From positions 824,501 through 888,500 of the forward strand of contig NZ_JAPEOS010000002.1 of assembly GCF_026340975.1 (NCBI RefSeq): 64,000 nt of DNA. The letters run 5' to 3'. A program made the translations under genes and the position numbers. The stretch comes from Streptomyces sp. NBC_01214. GTDB taxonomy: Bacteria > Actinomycetota > Actinomycetes > Streptomycetales > Streptomycetaceae. The notes beneath the pieces are model-generated. The model worked only from the letters and a program-made list of their open reading frames with translations. It was not told the DNA's origin and made no database searches. The stretch's first letter is position 1, and each line of letters starts with the position of its first letter. This document shows positions 43,509-53,362 of the stretch, piece after piece.

Positions 43509-43654
43509 GTCCGTCTCTTCTTGATCACGTATCACCAGTCACCGCCCGGAAGATGGTGGCACGGACCGACGGGCCAGCGGGGCATCAGGGTGCGCGCCGG
43601 TGCGGAAGCGAGACCTCCGCCCGAGCGCGGCCGACGTACTGCACCATGTGCTGA

Positions 43655-44017
43655 ATGAGTGAGGAGCTGCCCGCGTACGCGGAGCGCGTACTGGAGGTGG
43701 CCGAGCGTATTCCGCCCGGCCGGGTGATGACGTACGGGGACGTCGCCGAGTGGCTCGGCGAGGGAGGACCGCGCCAGGTCGGGCGTGTCATGGCCCTTTA
43801 CGGGGGAGCCGTGCCCTGGTGGCGCGTGGTGCGGGCGGACGGCCTGCCGCTGCCCGGTCACGAGGTGCGCGCCCTGGAGCACTACCGGACCGAGGCCACC
43901 CCGCTGCGCCTGACGGCGGGCGGCGAGCCGCGGCTGGACATGCGCCGGGCGCGCTGGGACGGGGCCCCCGGACAGGACGGCGGAGAGGACGGCTCGCGCG
44001 ACGAGTCTCACACCTGA
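43655..44017 (+). CDS. Alkyltransferase-like protein (ATL, MGMT family without catalytic Cys)
   Basis: The 120-aa product has the MGMT DNA-binding domain: YAERVLEVAERIPPGRVMTY, GDVAEWLGEGGPRQVGRVMA, and then PWWRVVRADG where active methyltransferases have PCHRV. The acceptor Cys is replaced by Trp, the hallmark of ATL proteins. ATLs bind O6-alkylguanine and channel it to nucleotide excision repair instead of reversing it. The disordered acidic tail is specific. It is 192 nt upstream of the AdnA-like gene in the same direction, in a repair cluster as at Rv3204. Confidence 0.92.
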   Translation: MSEELPAYAERVLEVAERIPPGRVMTYGDVAEWLGEGGPRQVGRVMALYGGAVPWWRVVRADGLPLPGHEVRALEHYRTEATPLRLTAGGEPRLDMRRARWDGAPGQDGGEDGSRDESHT

Positions 44018-44209
44018 CAGCTTCGGCCATGCGGGGCCCGGACGGGCGATCGGGCGACGGCCCGAACGCCCGTCCGGGGTACTCGGGGGGACTGCGCGGC
44101 GTCGGCCGGTTGCCGTAGCGTTGCCTCTTCGGCTTCCGCGGCGGCTTCCGCGCGAGCCGTCACGGCAACACCGCCACACCCCGCAGACCCACCAGGACCG
44201 GCACCCCAC

Positions 44210-47200
44210 GTGATCACCTCTTCCTCGGACCGCACCGAACGGCGGCGTACGCGGACCCCCGACGCGTACCGCCTCGTGCGCACCGGGCCGGAACGGGTGG
44301 ATCCCCCTGTGCTGGACGCAGCGCAGCGCGCGGTGGTTGACCACACCGGCGGACCACTGCTGGTCCTCGCCGGACCGGGCACCGGGAAGACGACCACGCT
44401 GGTCGAAGCCGTCACCGCCCAGGTGGAAGCGGGCGCCGACCCCGCCCGGATCCTCATCCTCACCTTCAGCCGCAAGGCGGCGGTGGAACTGCGCGACCGG
44501 GCCGCCCTGCGCCTCGGCGGCGCGCGCGCCCCGCAGGCCACCACCTTCCACTCCTTCTGCTACGGACTGGTCCGCGCCCACCAGGACACCGACCTCTTCG
44601 CCGACCCGCTGCGGCTGCTGTCCGGCCCCGAGCAGGACGTGATGGTCCGCACCCTCCTCGAGGGCCAGCGCCGGATCCGCTCCATCCGCTGGCCGGACGA
44701 CCTGCGCGCCGCGCTGACCACGCGCGGGTTCGCCGACGAGGTCCGGGCGGTGCTCGCCCGCGCCCGCGAACTGGGCCTCGGGCCGCAGGCCCTGTCCTCG
44801 TTCGCCGACCGCATCGGCCGCCCGGACTGGAAGGCGGCGGCGGCCTTCCTCTCCGAGTACCTCGACGTCCTCGACATGCAGGGCACGCTGGACTACGCGG
44901 AACTCCTGCACCGGGCGGTGCTCCTCGCGGAACGCACGCCGTCCCTCGCCTCCGCCTACGACGCGATCTTCGTCGACGAGTACCAGGACACGGACGCCTC
45001 GCAGCTGCGGCTGCTGCGCGCCCTCACCGGCCCGGGCGGCACGCTGGTCGCCTTCGGCGATCCCGACCAGTCGATCTACGCCTTCCGCGGTGCCGACATC
45101 AACAACGTCCTGGACTTCGGGTCGGCCTTTCCCGGCGCGCAGGTCAAGGCCCTCACCGTCGGCCGCCGCTCCGGCGCGGCCCTCCTGGCGGCCACCCGGC
45201 TGCTCACCACCCGGATGCCCGTCCCGCGACTGCCGGCCGAGGCGGTCCGCGCCCACCGGAACCTCGCGCCGGTGCGGGCGGGCGGCCGGGTGGAGGTGTT
45301 CACGTACCCGACGGCGGGCGCCGAGCTGGACAACATCGCCGACGTCCTGCGGCGGGCCCACCTGGAGGACGGGGTGCCCTGGCAGGACATGGCCGTCCTG
45401 GTCCGCGCGGGCGGTCGCACCCTCCCGGCGATGCGCCGCGCCCTGATCTCGGCGGGAGTGCCGGTCGAAACGGACGGCGCGGACACGCCCCTGCGCCACG
45501 AACCGGCGGTCTCCCCCCTCCTGACGGCCCTCCGCGTCGCAGCCACCGCCGCCGAACCCGCGCCATCGCACGCCCCGGATGTGGCGCACTCCGACGGCCC
45601 GCTGCCGGCCGACGCCCCCACCGGCACGTCCCCGGCCGCCGGGTCCGGTCCGCAGGACCTGTCCGACGCGGTCGAGCCCGGAACGGCCTCCGCTCCGACG
45701 CCGGCCGACGCCGGGGCCATCACCGGCTCCGGCGCCACGGCGCCGGGCGCGAGCCCCTCGGGAGCCGCCCCCGACGCCGTCGAGCCGGGCCCGGGGCGCA
45801 GCCCCGCCGCGCCCGCGGGCGGCCCGGCGCAGGCCGCGGACCCTGGCGCCCCCGACGCCGTCGAGCCCGGCTCGGGGCAGGGCCCCGAAGCCGCCTCCGG
45901 CTCTGCCGACGTGTCGCCGTCCGGTCCGCAGGACCAGTCCGACGCGGTCGAGCCCGGAACGGCCTCCGCCCCGACGCCGGCCGACGCCGGGGCCATCACC
46001 GGCTCCGGCGCCACGGCGCCGGGCGCGAGCCCCTCGGGAGCCGCCCCCGACACCGTCGAGCCGGGATCTGCCGACGCCGAGCCCGGTGCCGGCGACCCCG
46101 CCGGAGGCGACCAGGCGGGCGAGCTCGCTCGCGCTGTCGGGGTGGGTGGGCGGGAAACATCCCCTGCCGGAGGCGACCCCGACGCCGTCGCAGAGGGCCC
46201 CGCGCAGGCCGCGGACCCCGCCGGTGGCGAGCCCGACGCCGTCGGAGCCGGGTCGGGCCCCGAGGGCTCCGCTGACCACGCCGGAGGCATCGGCGTCGAG
46301 GCCGCCCTCACCCTGCTCGCCTCCCCCCTCGGCGGGATGGACGCCGCCGACCTCCGGCGGCTCGGCCGCGCCCTGCGTGACGAGGAGCGCGCCGCCGGCG
46401 TCAAGGTGCCCGCACCCTCCGACGTACTCCTCGCCCGCGCCCTCGCCGAGCCCGAGCGGCTCACCGCCCACGACCCCGCATACGCCCGTGGCGCCCAGCG
46501 CCTCGGACTGCTCCTGCGCAAGGCCCGCGAACTGCTCCAGGGCGGCGGCACCGCCGAGGAGGCCCTGTGGGTCCTGTGGGACGGCACGCCCTGGCCGCAG
46601 CGGCTGGAGCGCAGCGCCCGCCGCGGCGGCGCGGCCGGCCGCAACGCCGACCGCGACCTCGACGCGGTCTGCGCCCTCTTCGACACCGCCGCCCGCGCCG
46701 AGGAACGCACCGGCGGCCGCGGCGCGCTCAACTTCCTCGAACAACTGGAGGCGGAGGACATCGCCGCCGACACGTTGACGGCCCGCGCCACCCGCTCCGA
46801 CGCCGTCCGGCTGATGACCGCCCACCGCTCCAAGGGACTGGAGTGGTCCCTCGTCGTCGTCGCCGGCGTCCAGGAGGGCCTGTGGCCCGACCTCCGCCGC
46901 CGCGGTTCCCTCCTGGAGGCCGACCGCATCGGCCGCGACGGCCTCGCCGAGCCCCTCACCCCCGGCGCCCTGCTCGCCGAGGAGCGCCGGCTCTTCTACG
47001 TCGCCGCCACCCGCGCCCGCGACCGCCTCGTCGTCACCGCCGTCAAGGCACCCGCCGACGACGGCGACCAGCCCTCCCGCTTCCTCACCGAGCTCGGCGT
47101 CCCCCCGCGGGACGTCACCGGCCGCCCCCGCCGCCCCCTCGCCGTCGCCGCGCTCGTCGCCGAGCTGCGCGCCACCACCGTCGACCCCGACGCCTCGCCC

Positions 47201-48157
47201 GCCCTGCGCGACGCGGCCGCCCGCCGCCTCGCCCGCCTCGCCGCGCTCACCGACGACGAGGACCGCCCGCTGGTCCCCGCCGCGCACCCGCAGCGCTGGT
47301 GGGGCCTGTACGAGCCCACCCGCAGCAGCGTCCCCCTCCGCGACCGGGACCGGCCCGTTGCCCTGTCCGGCAGCGCCCTGGAGCAGCTCGCCAACACCTG
47401 CTCCCTCCAGTGGTTCCTGGGCCGCGAGGTCAAGGCCGACACCCCCTCCACCGCCGCCCAGGGCTTCGGCAACGTCGTCCACGTCCTCGCCGACGAGGTC
47501 GCCTCCGGCCGCACCCCTGCCGACCTGGCCGTACTCATGGAACGCCTCGACTCGGTGTGGGACGCCCTCGCCTTCGACGCCCCCTGGAAGTCCCGCCAGG
47601 AGAAGGACAACGCCCGCGCCGCCCTGGAGCGCTTCCTGCGCTGGCACACCACCGACCGCGGCGGCCGCGCGGCCGTGGCCACGGAGCACGAGTTCGACGT
47701 CACGCTCGAAGCAGGTGAGGTCGCCGTCCGCATCCGGGGTTCCATGGACCGGGTCGAATCGGACCCGCAGGGGCGTGCGTACGTCGTCGACTTCAAGACC
47801 GGCAAGTCGGCGCCCACCAGGGACGAGGTCGCCCGCCACCCCCAGCTCGCCGTCTACCAGCTCGCCGTGCGCGAGGGCGCCGTCGACGAGGTCTTCGACG
47901 GCCTGCGCCCCGCTTCCGGCGGCGCCGAGCTCGTCCAGCTCCGCCAGGGCGCCGCGATCCGCGAGGGCGGCGACGCGGTCCCCAAGGTGCAGGCCCAGCA
48001 GCCGCTCGACGGGGAGTGGGTCGGTGACCTGCTGGCCACCGCCGCGGGCCGGGTCCTGGACGAGCGGTTCGCGCCCGCCGCGGGCCGCCACTGCGATCAC
48101 TGCTCCTTCCGCAGCTCGTGCAGCGCCCGCCCGGAGGGCCGCCAGACGGTCGAGTGA
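44210..48157 (+). CDS. adnA: AdnA-like UvrD/RecB-type helicase-nuclease with Fe-S domain
   Basis: The 1315-aa product has motif I GPGTGKTT (55-62), DEYQDTD (about 256), FGDPDQSIYAFRG, TAHRSKGLEWS and VAATRARDRL, all for 3'-5' helicase activity. The C-terminal RecB-like nuclease has YVVDFKTGK (about 1190). An iron-sulfur staple uses Cys in LANTCSLQW (about 1063) and HCDHCSFRSSC (about 1294-1304). It processes double-strand ends with the next gene, as AdnAB does in mycobacteria. About 245 residues (roughly 445-690) form an unusual Pro/Ala/Gly/Asp-rich insert with duplicated segments. The start is GTG 44210. Confidence 0.9.
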   Translation: MITSSSDRTERRRTRTPDAYRLVRTGPERVDPPVLDAAQRAVVDHTGGPLLVLAGPGTGKTTTLVEAVTAQVEAGADPARILILTFSRKAAVELRDRAALRLGGARAPQATTFHSFCYGLVRAHQDTDLFADPLRLLSGPEQDVMVRTLLEGQRRIRSIRWPDDLRAALTTRGFADEVRAVLARARELGLGPQALSSFADRIGRPDWKAAAAFLSEYLDVLDMQGTLDYAELLHRAVLLAERTPSLASAYDAIFVDEYQDTDASQLRLLRALTGPGGTLVAFGDPDQSIYAFRGADINNVLDFGSAFPGAQVKALTVGRRSGAALLAATRLLTTRMPVPRLPAEAVRAHRNLAPVRAGGRVEVFTYPTAGAELDNIADVLRRAHLEDGVPWQDMAVLVRAGGRTLPAMRRALISAGVPVETDGADTPLRHEPAVSPLLTALRVAATAAEPAPSHAPDVAHSDGPLPADAPTGTSPAAGSGPQDLSDAVEPGTASAPTPADAGAITGSGATAPGASPSGAAPDAVEPGPGRSPAAPAGGPAQAADPGAPDAVEPGSGQGPEAASGSADVSPSGPQDQSDAVEPGTASAPTPADAGAITGSGATAPGASPSGAAPDTVEPGSADAEPGAGDPAGGDQAGELARAVGVGGRETSPAGGDPDAVAEGPAQAADPAGGEPDAVGAGSGPEGSADHAGGIGVEAALTLLASPLGGMDAADLRRLGRALRDEERAAGVKVPAPSDVLLARALAEPERLTAHDPAYARGAQRLGLLLRKARELLQGGGTAEEALWVLWDGTPWPQRLERSARRGGAAGRNADRDLDAVCALFDTAARAEERTGGRGALNFLEQLEAEDIAADTLTARATRSDAVRLMTAHRSKGLEWSLVVVAGVQEGLWPDLRRRGSLLEADRIGRDGLAEPLTPGALLAEERRLFYVAATRARDRLVVTAVKAPADDGDQPSRFLTELGVPPRDVTGRPRRPLAVAALVAELRATTVDPDASPALRDAAARRLARLAALTDDEDRPLVPAAHPQRWWGLYEPTRSSVPLRDRDRPVALSGSALEQLANTCSLQWFLGREVKADTPSTAAQGFGNVVHVLADEVASGRTPADLAVLMERLDSVWDALAFDAPWKSRQEKDNARAALERFLRWHTTDRGGRAAVATEHEFDVTLEAGEVAVRIRGSMDRVESDPQGRAYVVDFKTGKSAPTRDEVARHPQLAVYQLAVREGAVDEVFDGLRPASGGAELVQLRQGAAIREGGDAVPKVQAQQPLDGEWVGDLLATAAGRVLDERFAPAAGRHCDHCSFRSSCSARPEGRQTVE
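45644..46065 (+). repeat. 146-bp direct repeat in the adnA-like insertion
   Basis: Copies at 45644-45789 and 45920-46065 differ at only three positions by my reading and start 276 bp apart, keeping the reading frame. Each encodes a Ser/Ala/Pro-rich block ending in PDxVEPG. Smaller fragments of the same unit lie between and after the copies (to about 46290). Confidence 0.9.
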
Positions 48158-48253
48158 GCTCGGCGCTCGGCGCTCGGCGGTCGGCTCGGTGGTCGGCGTC
48201 GGCGTCGGGGCTCGGCGGTCGGGGCTGTCGGTGGGGACGGCTAGCCTTTTCGG
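48158..48253 (+). other. Low-complexity spacer between the two helicase-nuclease genes
   Basis: Repeated CTCGGCG and GTCGGCG units fill this 96-nt gap. No hairpin, ribosome site or promoter stands out. Confidence 0.7.
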
Positions 48254-51200
48254 GTGCCCGCGCGTCCGCCCGCCCTCTCCGACCCCGAGCAGCTCAAGGA
48301 GCTCCTCGGGATCCCCTTCACGCCCGAGCAGATGGCCTGTGTGACCGCCCCGCCCGCCCCGCAGGTCGTCGTCGCGGGCGCCGGCTCCGGCAAGACCACC
48401 GTCATGGCCGCCCGCGTCGTCTGGCTCGTCGGGACGGGCGCGGTCGCGCCCGAGCAGGTGCTCGGCCTGACCTTCACCAACAAGGCCGCCGGCGAACTGT
48501 CCGAGCGCGTGCGCAAGGCCCTCGCGCGGGCCGGCATCACCGACCCGGACCCATCCCCGACCGACGCGGACGCCGCCGGTGGCGAGCCCCGCATCTCCAC
48601 CTACCACGCCTTCGCCGGTCAGCTCCTGAAGGACCACGGGCTGCGCATCGGCCTGGAGCCCAGCTCCCGGCTGCTCGCCGACGCCACCCGCTTCCAGCTC
48701 GCGGCGAAGGTGCTGAGCGAGGCGCCCGGTCCGTACCCCTCGCTCACCAAATCGGTCCCCGACCTGGTCGGCGACCTCCTCGCGCTCGACGGGGAACTCT
48801 CCGAGCACCTGGTCGAGCCCGAGCAGCTGCGCCTGTACGACACCGGACTGCTCGATGTGCTCGCCGGCACCAAGCTCACCAACGAGGACCTCCGCAAGGT
48901 CCCGGAGGCCGTGCGCGGCCGCCTCGAGCTGCTGGAACTGGTCGTCCGCTACCGCGCCGCCAAACGCTCCCGCGACCTCTTCGACTTCAGCGACCAGATA
49001 GCCCTCTCCGCGCAGCTCGCCACCACCCGGCCCGAGGTGGGGGCGCTGCTGCGCGAGGAGTTCCGGGTGGTCCTGCTCGACGAGTACCAGGACACCTCCG
49101 TCGCACAGCGACTGCTGCTGTCCGGCCTCTTCGGTGCGGGCTCCGGCCACGCCGTGACCGCCGTCGGCGACCCCTGCCAGGCGATCTACGGTTGGCGCGG
49201 TGCCTCCGTCGCCAACCTCGACGACTTTCCGGAGCACTTCCCGCACGCCGACGGGACCCCGGCCACCCGGCTCTCCCTCAGCGAGAACCGGCGCAGCGGC
49301 GGCCGCCTGCTGGACCTGGCCAACGGGCTCGCCGCCCCGCTGCGCGCCATGCACGAGGGCGTGGAGGCGCTGCGCCCGGCGCCGGGTGCGGAGGCCGCCG
49401 GACAGGTCCGCTGCGCCCTGCTGGAGACCCACGCGCAGGAGCTCGACTGGCTCGCCGACTCCGTCGCCCACCTGGTCCGCACCGGGACGGAGCCGCGGGA
49501 GATCGCCGTACTGTGCCGCTCCGCCGGAGACTTCGCGCAGATCCAGGCCGTGCTGGTGGACCGGGACGTGCCCGTCGAGGTCGTCGGCCTCTCGGGGTTG
49601 CTGCACCTGCCCGAGGTCGCCGACCTCGTCGCCGTCTGCGAGGTCCTCCAGGACCCGGGCGCCAACGCCTCCCTGGTGCGGCTCCTGATCGGCCCGCGCT
49701 GGCGGATCGGCGCGCGCGACCTGGCCCTGCTGGGGCGCCGGGCGCGGCTCCTCGTGAGCCGCGCGCCCGCCGGGTCCGACCCGGACGAACGCCTCGCGGC
49801 GGCCGTGGAGGGCGTGGACCCGGCGGAGATCGTGTCGCTGGCCGACGCCCTGGAGACCTTCCTCGACGGCGCCGGACAGGCCCCGGACGACCTCCCCTTC
49901 TCGGCGGAGGCCCGGGTCCGCTTCGCGCACCTCGCCCAGGAACTGCGCGACCTGCGGCGCTCCCTCGCGGACCCGCTGATGGACGTCCTGCACCGGGTGC
50001 TGACCGCCACCGGCCTGGAGGTGGAGCTGTCGGCCTCCCCGCACGCGCTGGCGGCCCGCCGCCGCGAGACGCTGTCGAACTTCATGGACGTCGCGGCCGG
50101 TTTCGCGGCCCTCGACGGCGAAGCCACGCTGCTGGCCTTCCTGGCGTTCCTGCGCACGGCCGCCCAGTACGAGAAGGGCCTGGACCACGCGCTGCCCGGC
50201 GGCGAGAACACGGTCAAGGTGCTCACCGCCCACAAGTCCAAGGGCCTGGAGTGGGACGTGGTGGTGGTCCCTGACCTGTGCGCGGGCGCCTTCCCGAAGG
50301 AGAAGCCGCCGGAGGCCTGGACCTCGTACGCGAAGGTGCTCCCGTACGCGCTGCGCGGCGACGCGCCCACCCTGCCCGGTGACCCGGCCTGGACCTCGGC
50401 GGGGTTGAAGGCCTTCAAGGTCGCGCTCAAGGACCACAAGTCGGTGGAGGAGCTCCGCCTCGGCTACGTGACCTTCACGCGGCCGCGCTCCCTGCTGCTG
50501 GCCTCGGGCCACTGGTGGGGCCCGAGCCAGAAGAAGCGCCGCGGCCCGTCGCCGTTCCTCGAAGCCCTGTACGAGCACTGCGCGGCCGGTTTCGGCGAGA
50601 TCGAGGCCTGGGCGGACGAGCCCGACCCCACCGCCGAGAACCCGGCGCTGTCCGGCGAATCCACCCCGGACCACTCCTGGCCCCTCCCGCTCGACCCGTA
50701 CTCCCTCACCCTGCGCCGCGCGGCGGCCGCCCTGGTGGAGTCCTACCTCGCGGCCCCGCCCCCGGAGGAGGACGCGTACCTCTGGCCCCCGGACTGCGAG
50801 GAGCCGTGGCCGGACGAAGACCCCTGGGAACCGGACCCCGCGGACGGCCCCTGGCCCCAGGAGGCCCCGGCCGACGCCGCCGGTACGCCTCCGGCGACGA
50901 CGCAGCCCAGAGCCCCGGGCCGAGCCGACAGCTCCGGTACGGCTCCGGCTGCGAGCGCAACCGCGCCGGCCCCTCGTGCGGGGGCGGGCGTACCCGCCGG
51001 GGGCGACGACCTGTGGGCCGGCGGGGACGCCCCCGGCCGGGGGGCGTCCGTACCGGAGGAGGACGACCTGTGGGCCGGGGAGGCCATCGGCGGCGTCGGC
51101 GCCGCCGTGCCGCATCCGCGTCCCGTGACGGCCGACCCCGCCGGAGGCGACCTCGTTCCCGAAGAGGCCCGCGCCGTCGCCTCCTGGGACCGCGACCTCG

Positions 51201-51880
51201 ACGCCCTCGAGGGCGAGCTCCGCCGTGCCCGCGCGGCCGTCCGCGACGTCGAGCTGCCGTCCTCCCTGTCCGCCAGCCAGCTGCTCCGGCTCGCCGCCGA
51301 CGAGCAGGGCTTCGTGCGCGACCTCGCCCGGCCCATGCCGCGGCCCCCGCAGCCCGCCGCCCGCCAGGGCACCCGGTTCCACGCCTGGGTCGAGTCCCGG
51401 TTCGACGAGCTGCCGCTGCCGTTCCTCGACGTCCTCGACCCCGTCGCCGACCTCCCCGGCGCAGGCTCCGACCAGGAGATCGTCGACGAGGCCGACCTCG
51501 ACTCCCTCAAGGCCGCCTTCGAACGCAGCCCGTACGCGGACCGGCCCCCCCACCGCATGGAGGCCCCGGTCCAGCTCACCCTCGCCGGCCGGGTCGTGCG
51601 CGGCCGGATCGACGCCGTCTACCGCAACCCGGACGGCTCGTACGAGATCGTCGACTGGAAGACCGGCCGCACCACCGAGGCCGACCCGCTCCAGCTCGCC
51701 GTCTACCGCGTGGCCTGGGCCGAGGCCACCAACACCCCGCTCGACCGGGTCTCCGCCGCCTTCCTGCACGTCCGCAGCGGCCGCGTGATCCGCCCCCGCA
51801 ACCTCCCGGACCGCGCCCGCCTTGAGCGGATCCTCCAAGGCGAATCGGACCCGGACGGTGACCACCAGGCGGACGGCTAG
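48254..51880 (+). CDS. adnB: AdnB-like UvrD-type helicase-nuclease
   Basis: The 1208-aa product from GTG 48254 has motif I AGAGSGKTT (41-49), FTNKAAGELSERV, DEYQDTS (about 277), GDPCQAIYGWRG, TAHKSKGLEWD and YVTFTRPRS (motif VI, with Phe-Thr-Arg-Pro rather than the more usual VALTRA). The C-terminal nuclease has EIVDWKTGR (about 1132). No Cys cluster is seen after the nuclease, unlike the upstream protein. A disordered insert (about 840-950) contains repeats of DDLWAGxxA. It is expected to form a heterodimer with the upstream gene product for end resection. Confidence 0.9.
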   Translation: MPARPPALSDPEQLKELLGIPFTPEQMACVTAPPAPQVVVAGAGSGKTTVMAARVVWLVGTGAVAPEQVLGLTFTNKAAGELSERVRKALARAGITDPDPSPTDADAAGGEPRISTYHAFAGQLLKDHGLRIGLEPSSRLLADATRFQLAAKVLSEAPGPYPSLTKSVPDLVGDLLALDGELSEHLVEPEQLRLYDTGLLDVLAGTKLTNEDLRKVPEAVRGRLELLELVVRYRAAKRSRDLFDFSDQIALSAQLATTRPEVGALLREEFRVVLLDEYQDTSVAQRLLLSGLFGAGSGHAVTAVGDPCQAIYGWRGASVANLDDFPEHFPHADGTPATRLSLSENRRSGGRLLDLANGLAAPLRAMHEGVEALRPAPGAEAAGQVRCALLETHAQELDWLADSVAHLVRTGTEPREIAVLCRSAGDFAQIQAVLVDRDVPVEVVGLSGLLHLPEVADLVAVCEVLQDPGANASLVRLLIGPRWRIGARDLALLGRRARLLVSRAPAGSDPDERLAAAVEGVDPAEIVSLADALETFLDGAGQAPDDLPFSAEARVRFAHLAQELRDLRRSLADPLMDVLHRVLTATGLEVELSASPHALAARRRETLSNFMDVAAGFAALDGEATLLAFLAFLRTAAQYEKGLDHALPGGENTVKVLTAHKSKGLEWDVVVVPDLCAGAFPKEKPPEAWTSYAKVLPYALRGDAPTLPGDPAWTSAGLKAFKVALKDHKSVEELRLGYVTFTRPRSLLLASGHWWGPSQKKRRGPSPFLEALYEHCAAGFGEIEAWADEPDPTAENPALSGESTPDHSWPLPLDPYSLTLRRAAAALVESYLAAPPPEEDAYLWPPDCEEPWPDEDPWEPDPADGPWPQEAPADAAGTPPATTQPRAPGRADSSGTAPAASATAPAPRAGAGVPAGGDDLWAGGDAPGRGASVPEEDDLWAGEAIGGVGAAVPHPRPVTADPAGGDLVPEEARAVASWDRDLDALEGELRRARAAVRDVELPSSLSASQLLRLAADEQGFVRDLARPMPRPPQPAARQGTRFHAWVESRFDELPLPFLDVLDPVADLPGAGSDQEIVDEADLDSLKAAFERSPYADRPPHRMEAPVQLTLAGRVVRGRIDAVYRNPDGSYEIVDWKTGRTTEADPLQLAVYRVAWAEATNTPLDRVSAAFLHVRSGRVIRPRNLPDRARLERILQGESDPDGDHQADG

Positions 51881-51889
51881 GCTCGGGGC

Positions 51890-53296
51890 ATGAGCGACAC
51901 CCCGCCGGACAGCGTCGTCCGCACGTACATCGACACCCACCGCGCCGCCTTCCTCGACGACCTCGCCGAGTGGCTCCGCATTCCCTCCGTCTCGGCCCAG
52001 CCCGAGCACGCGGACGACGTACGCCGCAGCGCCGAATGGCTCGCGGCCAGGTTCAAGGAGACCGGCTTCCCGGTCGCCGAGGTCTGGGAGACCCCCGGCG
52101 CGCCCGCCGTCTTCGCGCACTGGCCGAGCGAGGACCCGCACGCCCCGACCGTCCTCGTGTACGGGCACCACGACGTACAGCCCGCCGCCCTCGCCGACGG
52201 CTGGCACACCGACCCGTTCGAGCCGGTGGTCCGGGGCGGCCGCATGTACGGGCGCGGCGCCGCCGACGACAAGGGGCAGGTATTCTTCCACACCCTCGGG
52301 GTACGGGCGCACCTGGCGGCCACCGGCGCCGCCGCTCCCGCCGTGCACCTCAAGCTCCTCATCGAGGGCGAGGAGGAGTCCGGCTCGCCGAACTTCCGTG
52401 CCCTCGTCGAGGCGCGCGCCGCCGAGCTCGCCGCCGACGTCGTGATCGTCTCCGACACCGGCATGTGGTCCGAGACCACCCCCACCGTCTGCACCGGCAT
52501 GCGCGGCGTCGCCGACTGCGAGATCGACTTCCACGGCCCGGACCAGGACATCCACTCCGGCGCCTTCGGCGGGGCCGTGCCCAATCCGGCCACCGTCGCT
52601 GCCCGCCTGGTCGCCGCCCTGCACGACGCCGACGGACGGGTCACGATCCCCGGCTTCTACGACAACATCGCCGAGCTGACGGACGCGGAGCGCGCGCTCA
52701 TCGCCGAGCTGCCCTTCGACGAGTCCGAGTGGCTGCGCACGGCCAAGTCCCACGCGGCCGCGGGCGAGGCCGGGTACTCCACCCTGGAGCGCGTCTGGGC
52801 CCGCCCCACGGCCGAGGTCAACGGCATCGGCGGCGGCTACCAGGGCCCCGGCGGCAAGACCATCGTGCCCGCCTCCGCCCACCTGAAGCTGTCGTTCCGG
52901 CTGGTGTCCGGGCAGGACCCGTACGAGGTCGAGGCGGCCGTCAGGGACTGGGTCGCGGCCGGGATCCCGGACGGGATCCGCCACTCCATCACCTTCGGCG
53001 CACCGACCCGCCCGTGCCTGACCCCGCTGGACCACCCGGCCCTCCAGTCGGTCGTCCGGGCCATGGGCCGCGCCTTCGGCGAGAAGATCCGCTTCACGCG
53101 GGAGGGCGGTTCCGGCCCCGCGGCGGACCTCCAGGACGTCCTGGACGCACCCGTCCTCTTCCTCGGCATCTCGGTACCGTCCGACGGCTGGCACTCGCCG
53201 AACGAGAAGGTCGAGTTGGACCTCCTGCTCAAGGGCGTCGAGACGACCGCGTACCTCTGGGGAGACCTGGCCGCCCACCACCGAACCACCGCCTGA
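51890..53296 (+). CDS. M20-family dipeptidase
   Basis: The 468-aa product has VLVYGHHDVQPA (metal-binding His and Asp), MYGRGAADDKGQ (bridging Asp), LIEGEEESGSPNF (catalytic Glu pair), SDTGMWS and a late His in PSDGWHSPNEKVEL. The central dimerisation domain contains DQDIHSGAFGG. This is the carnosinase/dipeptidase-type branch (M20F) of zinc peptidases. It is cytosolic. It begins nine bases after the AdnB-like gene and may share its transcript, although no functional link is evident. Confidence 0.93.
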   Translation: MSDTPPDSVVRTYIDTHRAAFLDDLAEWLRIPSVSAQPEHADDVRRSAEWLAARFKETGFPVAEVWETPGAPAVFAHWPSEDPHAPTVLVYGHHDVQPAALADGWHTDPFEPVVRGGRMYGRGAADDKGQVFFHTLGVRAHLAATGAAAPAVHLKLLIEGEEESGSPNFRALVEARAAELAADVVIVSDTGMWSETTPTVCTGMRGVADCEIDFHGPDQDIHSGAFGGAVPNPATVAARLVAALHDADGRVTIPGFYDNIAELTDAERALIAELPFDESEWLRTAKSHAAAGEAGYSTLERVWARPTAEVNGIGGGYQGPGGKTIVPASAHLKLSFRLVSGQDPYEVEAAVRDWVAAGIPDGIRHSITFGAPTRPCLTPLDHPALQSVVRAMGRAFGEKIRFTREGGSGPAADLQDVLDAPVLFLGISVPSDGWHSPNEKVELDLLLKGVETTAYLWGDLAAHHRTTA

Positions 53297-53362
53297 CACC
53301 CGACGCACGCACCTGCCGTACCGAGCCTGCCTGTCCCACCACCGGGGGAGATGGAAGTACCT

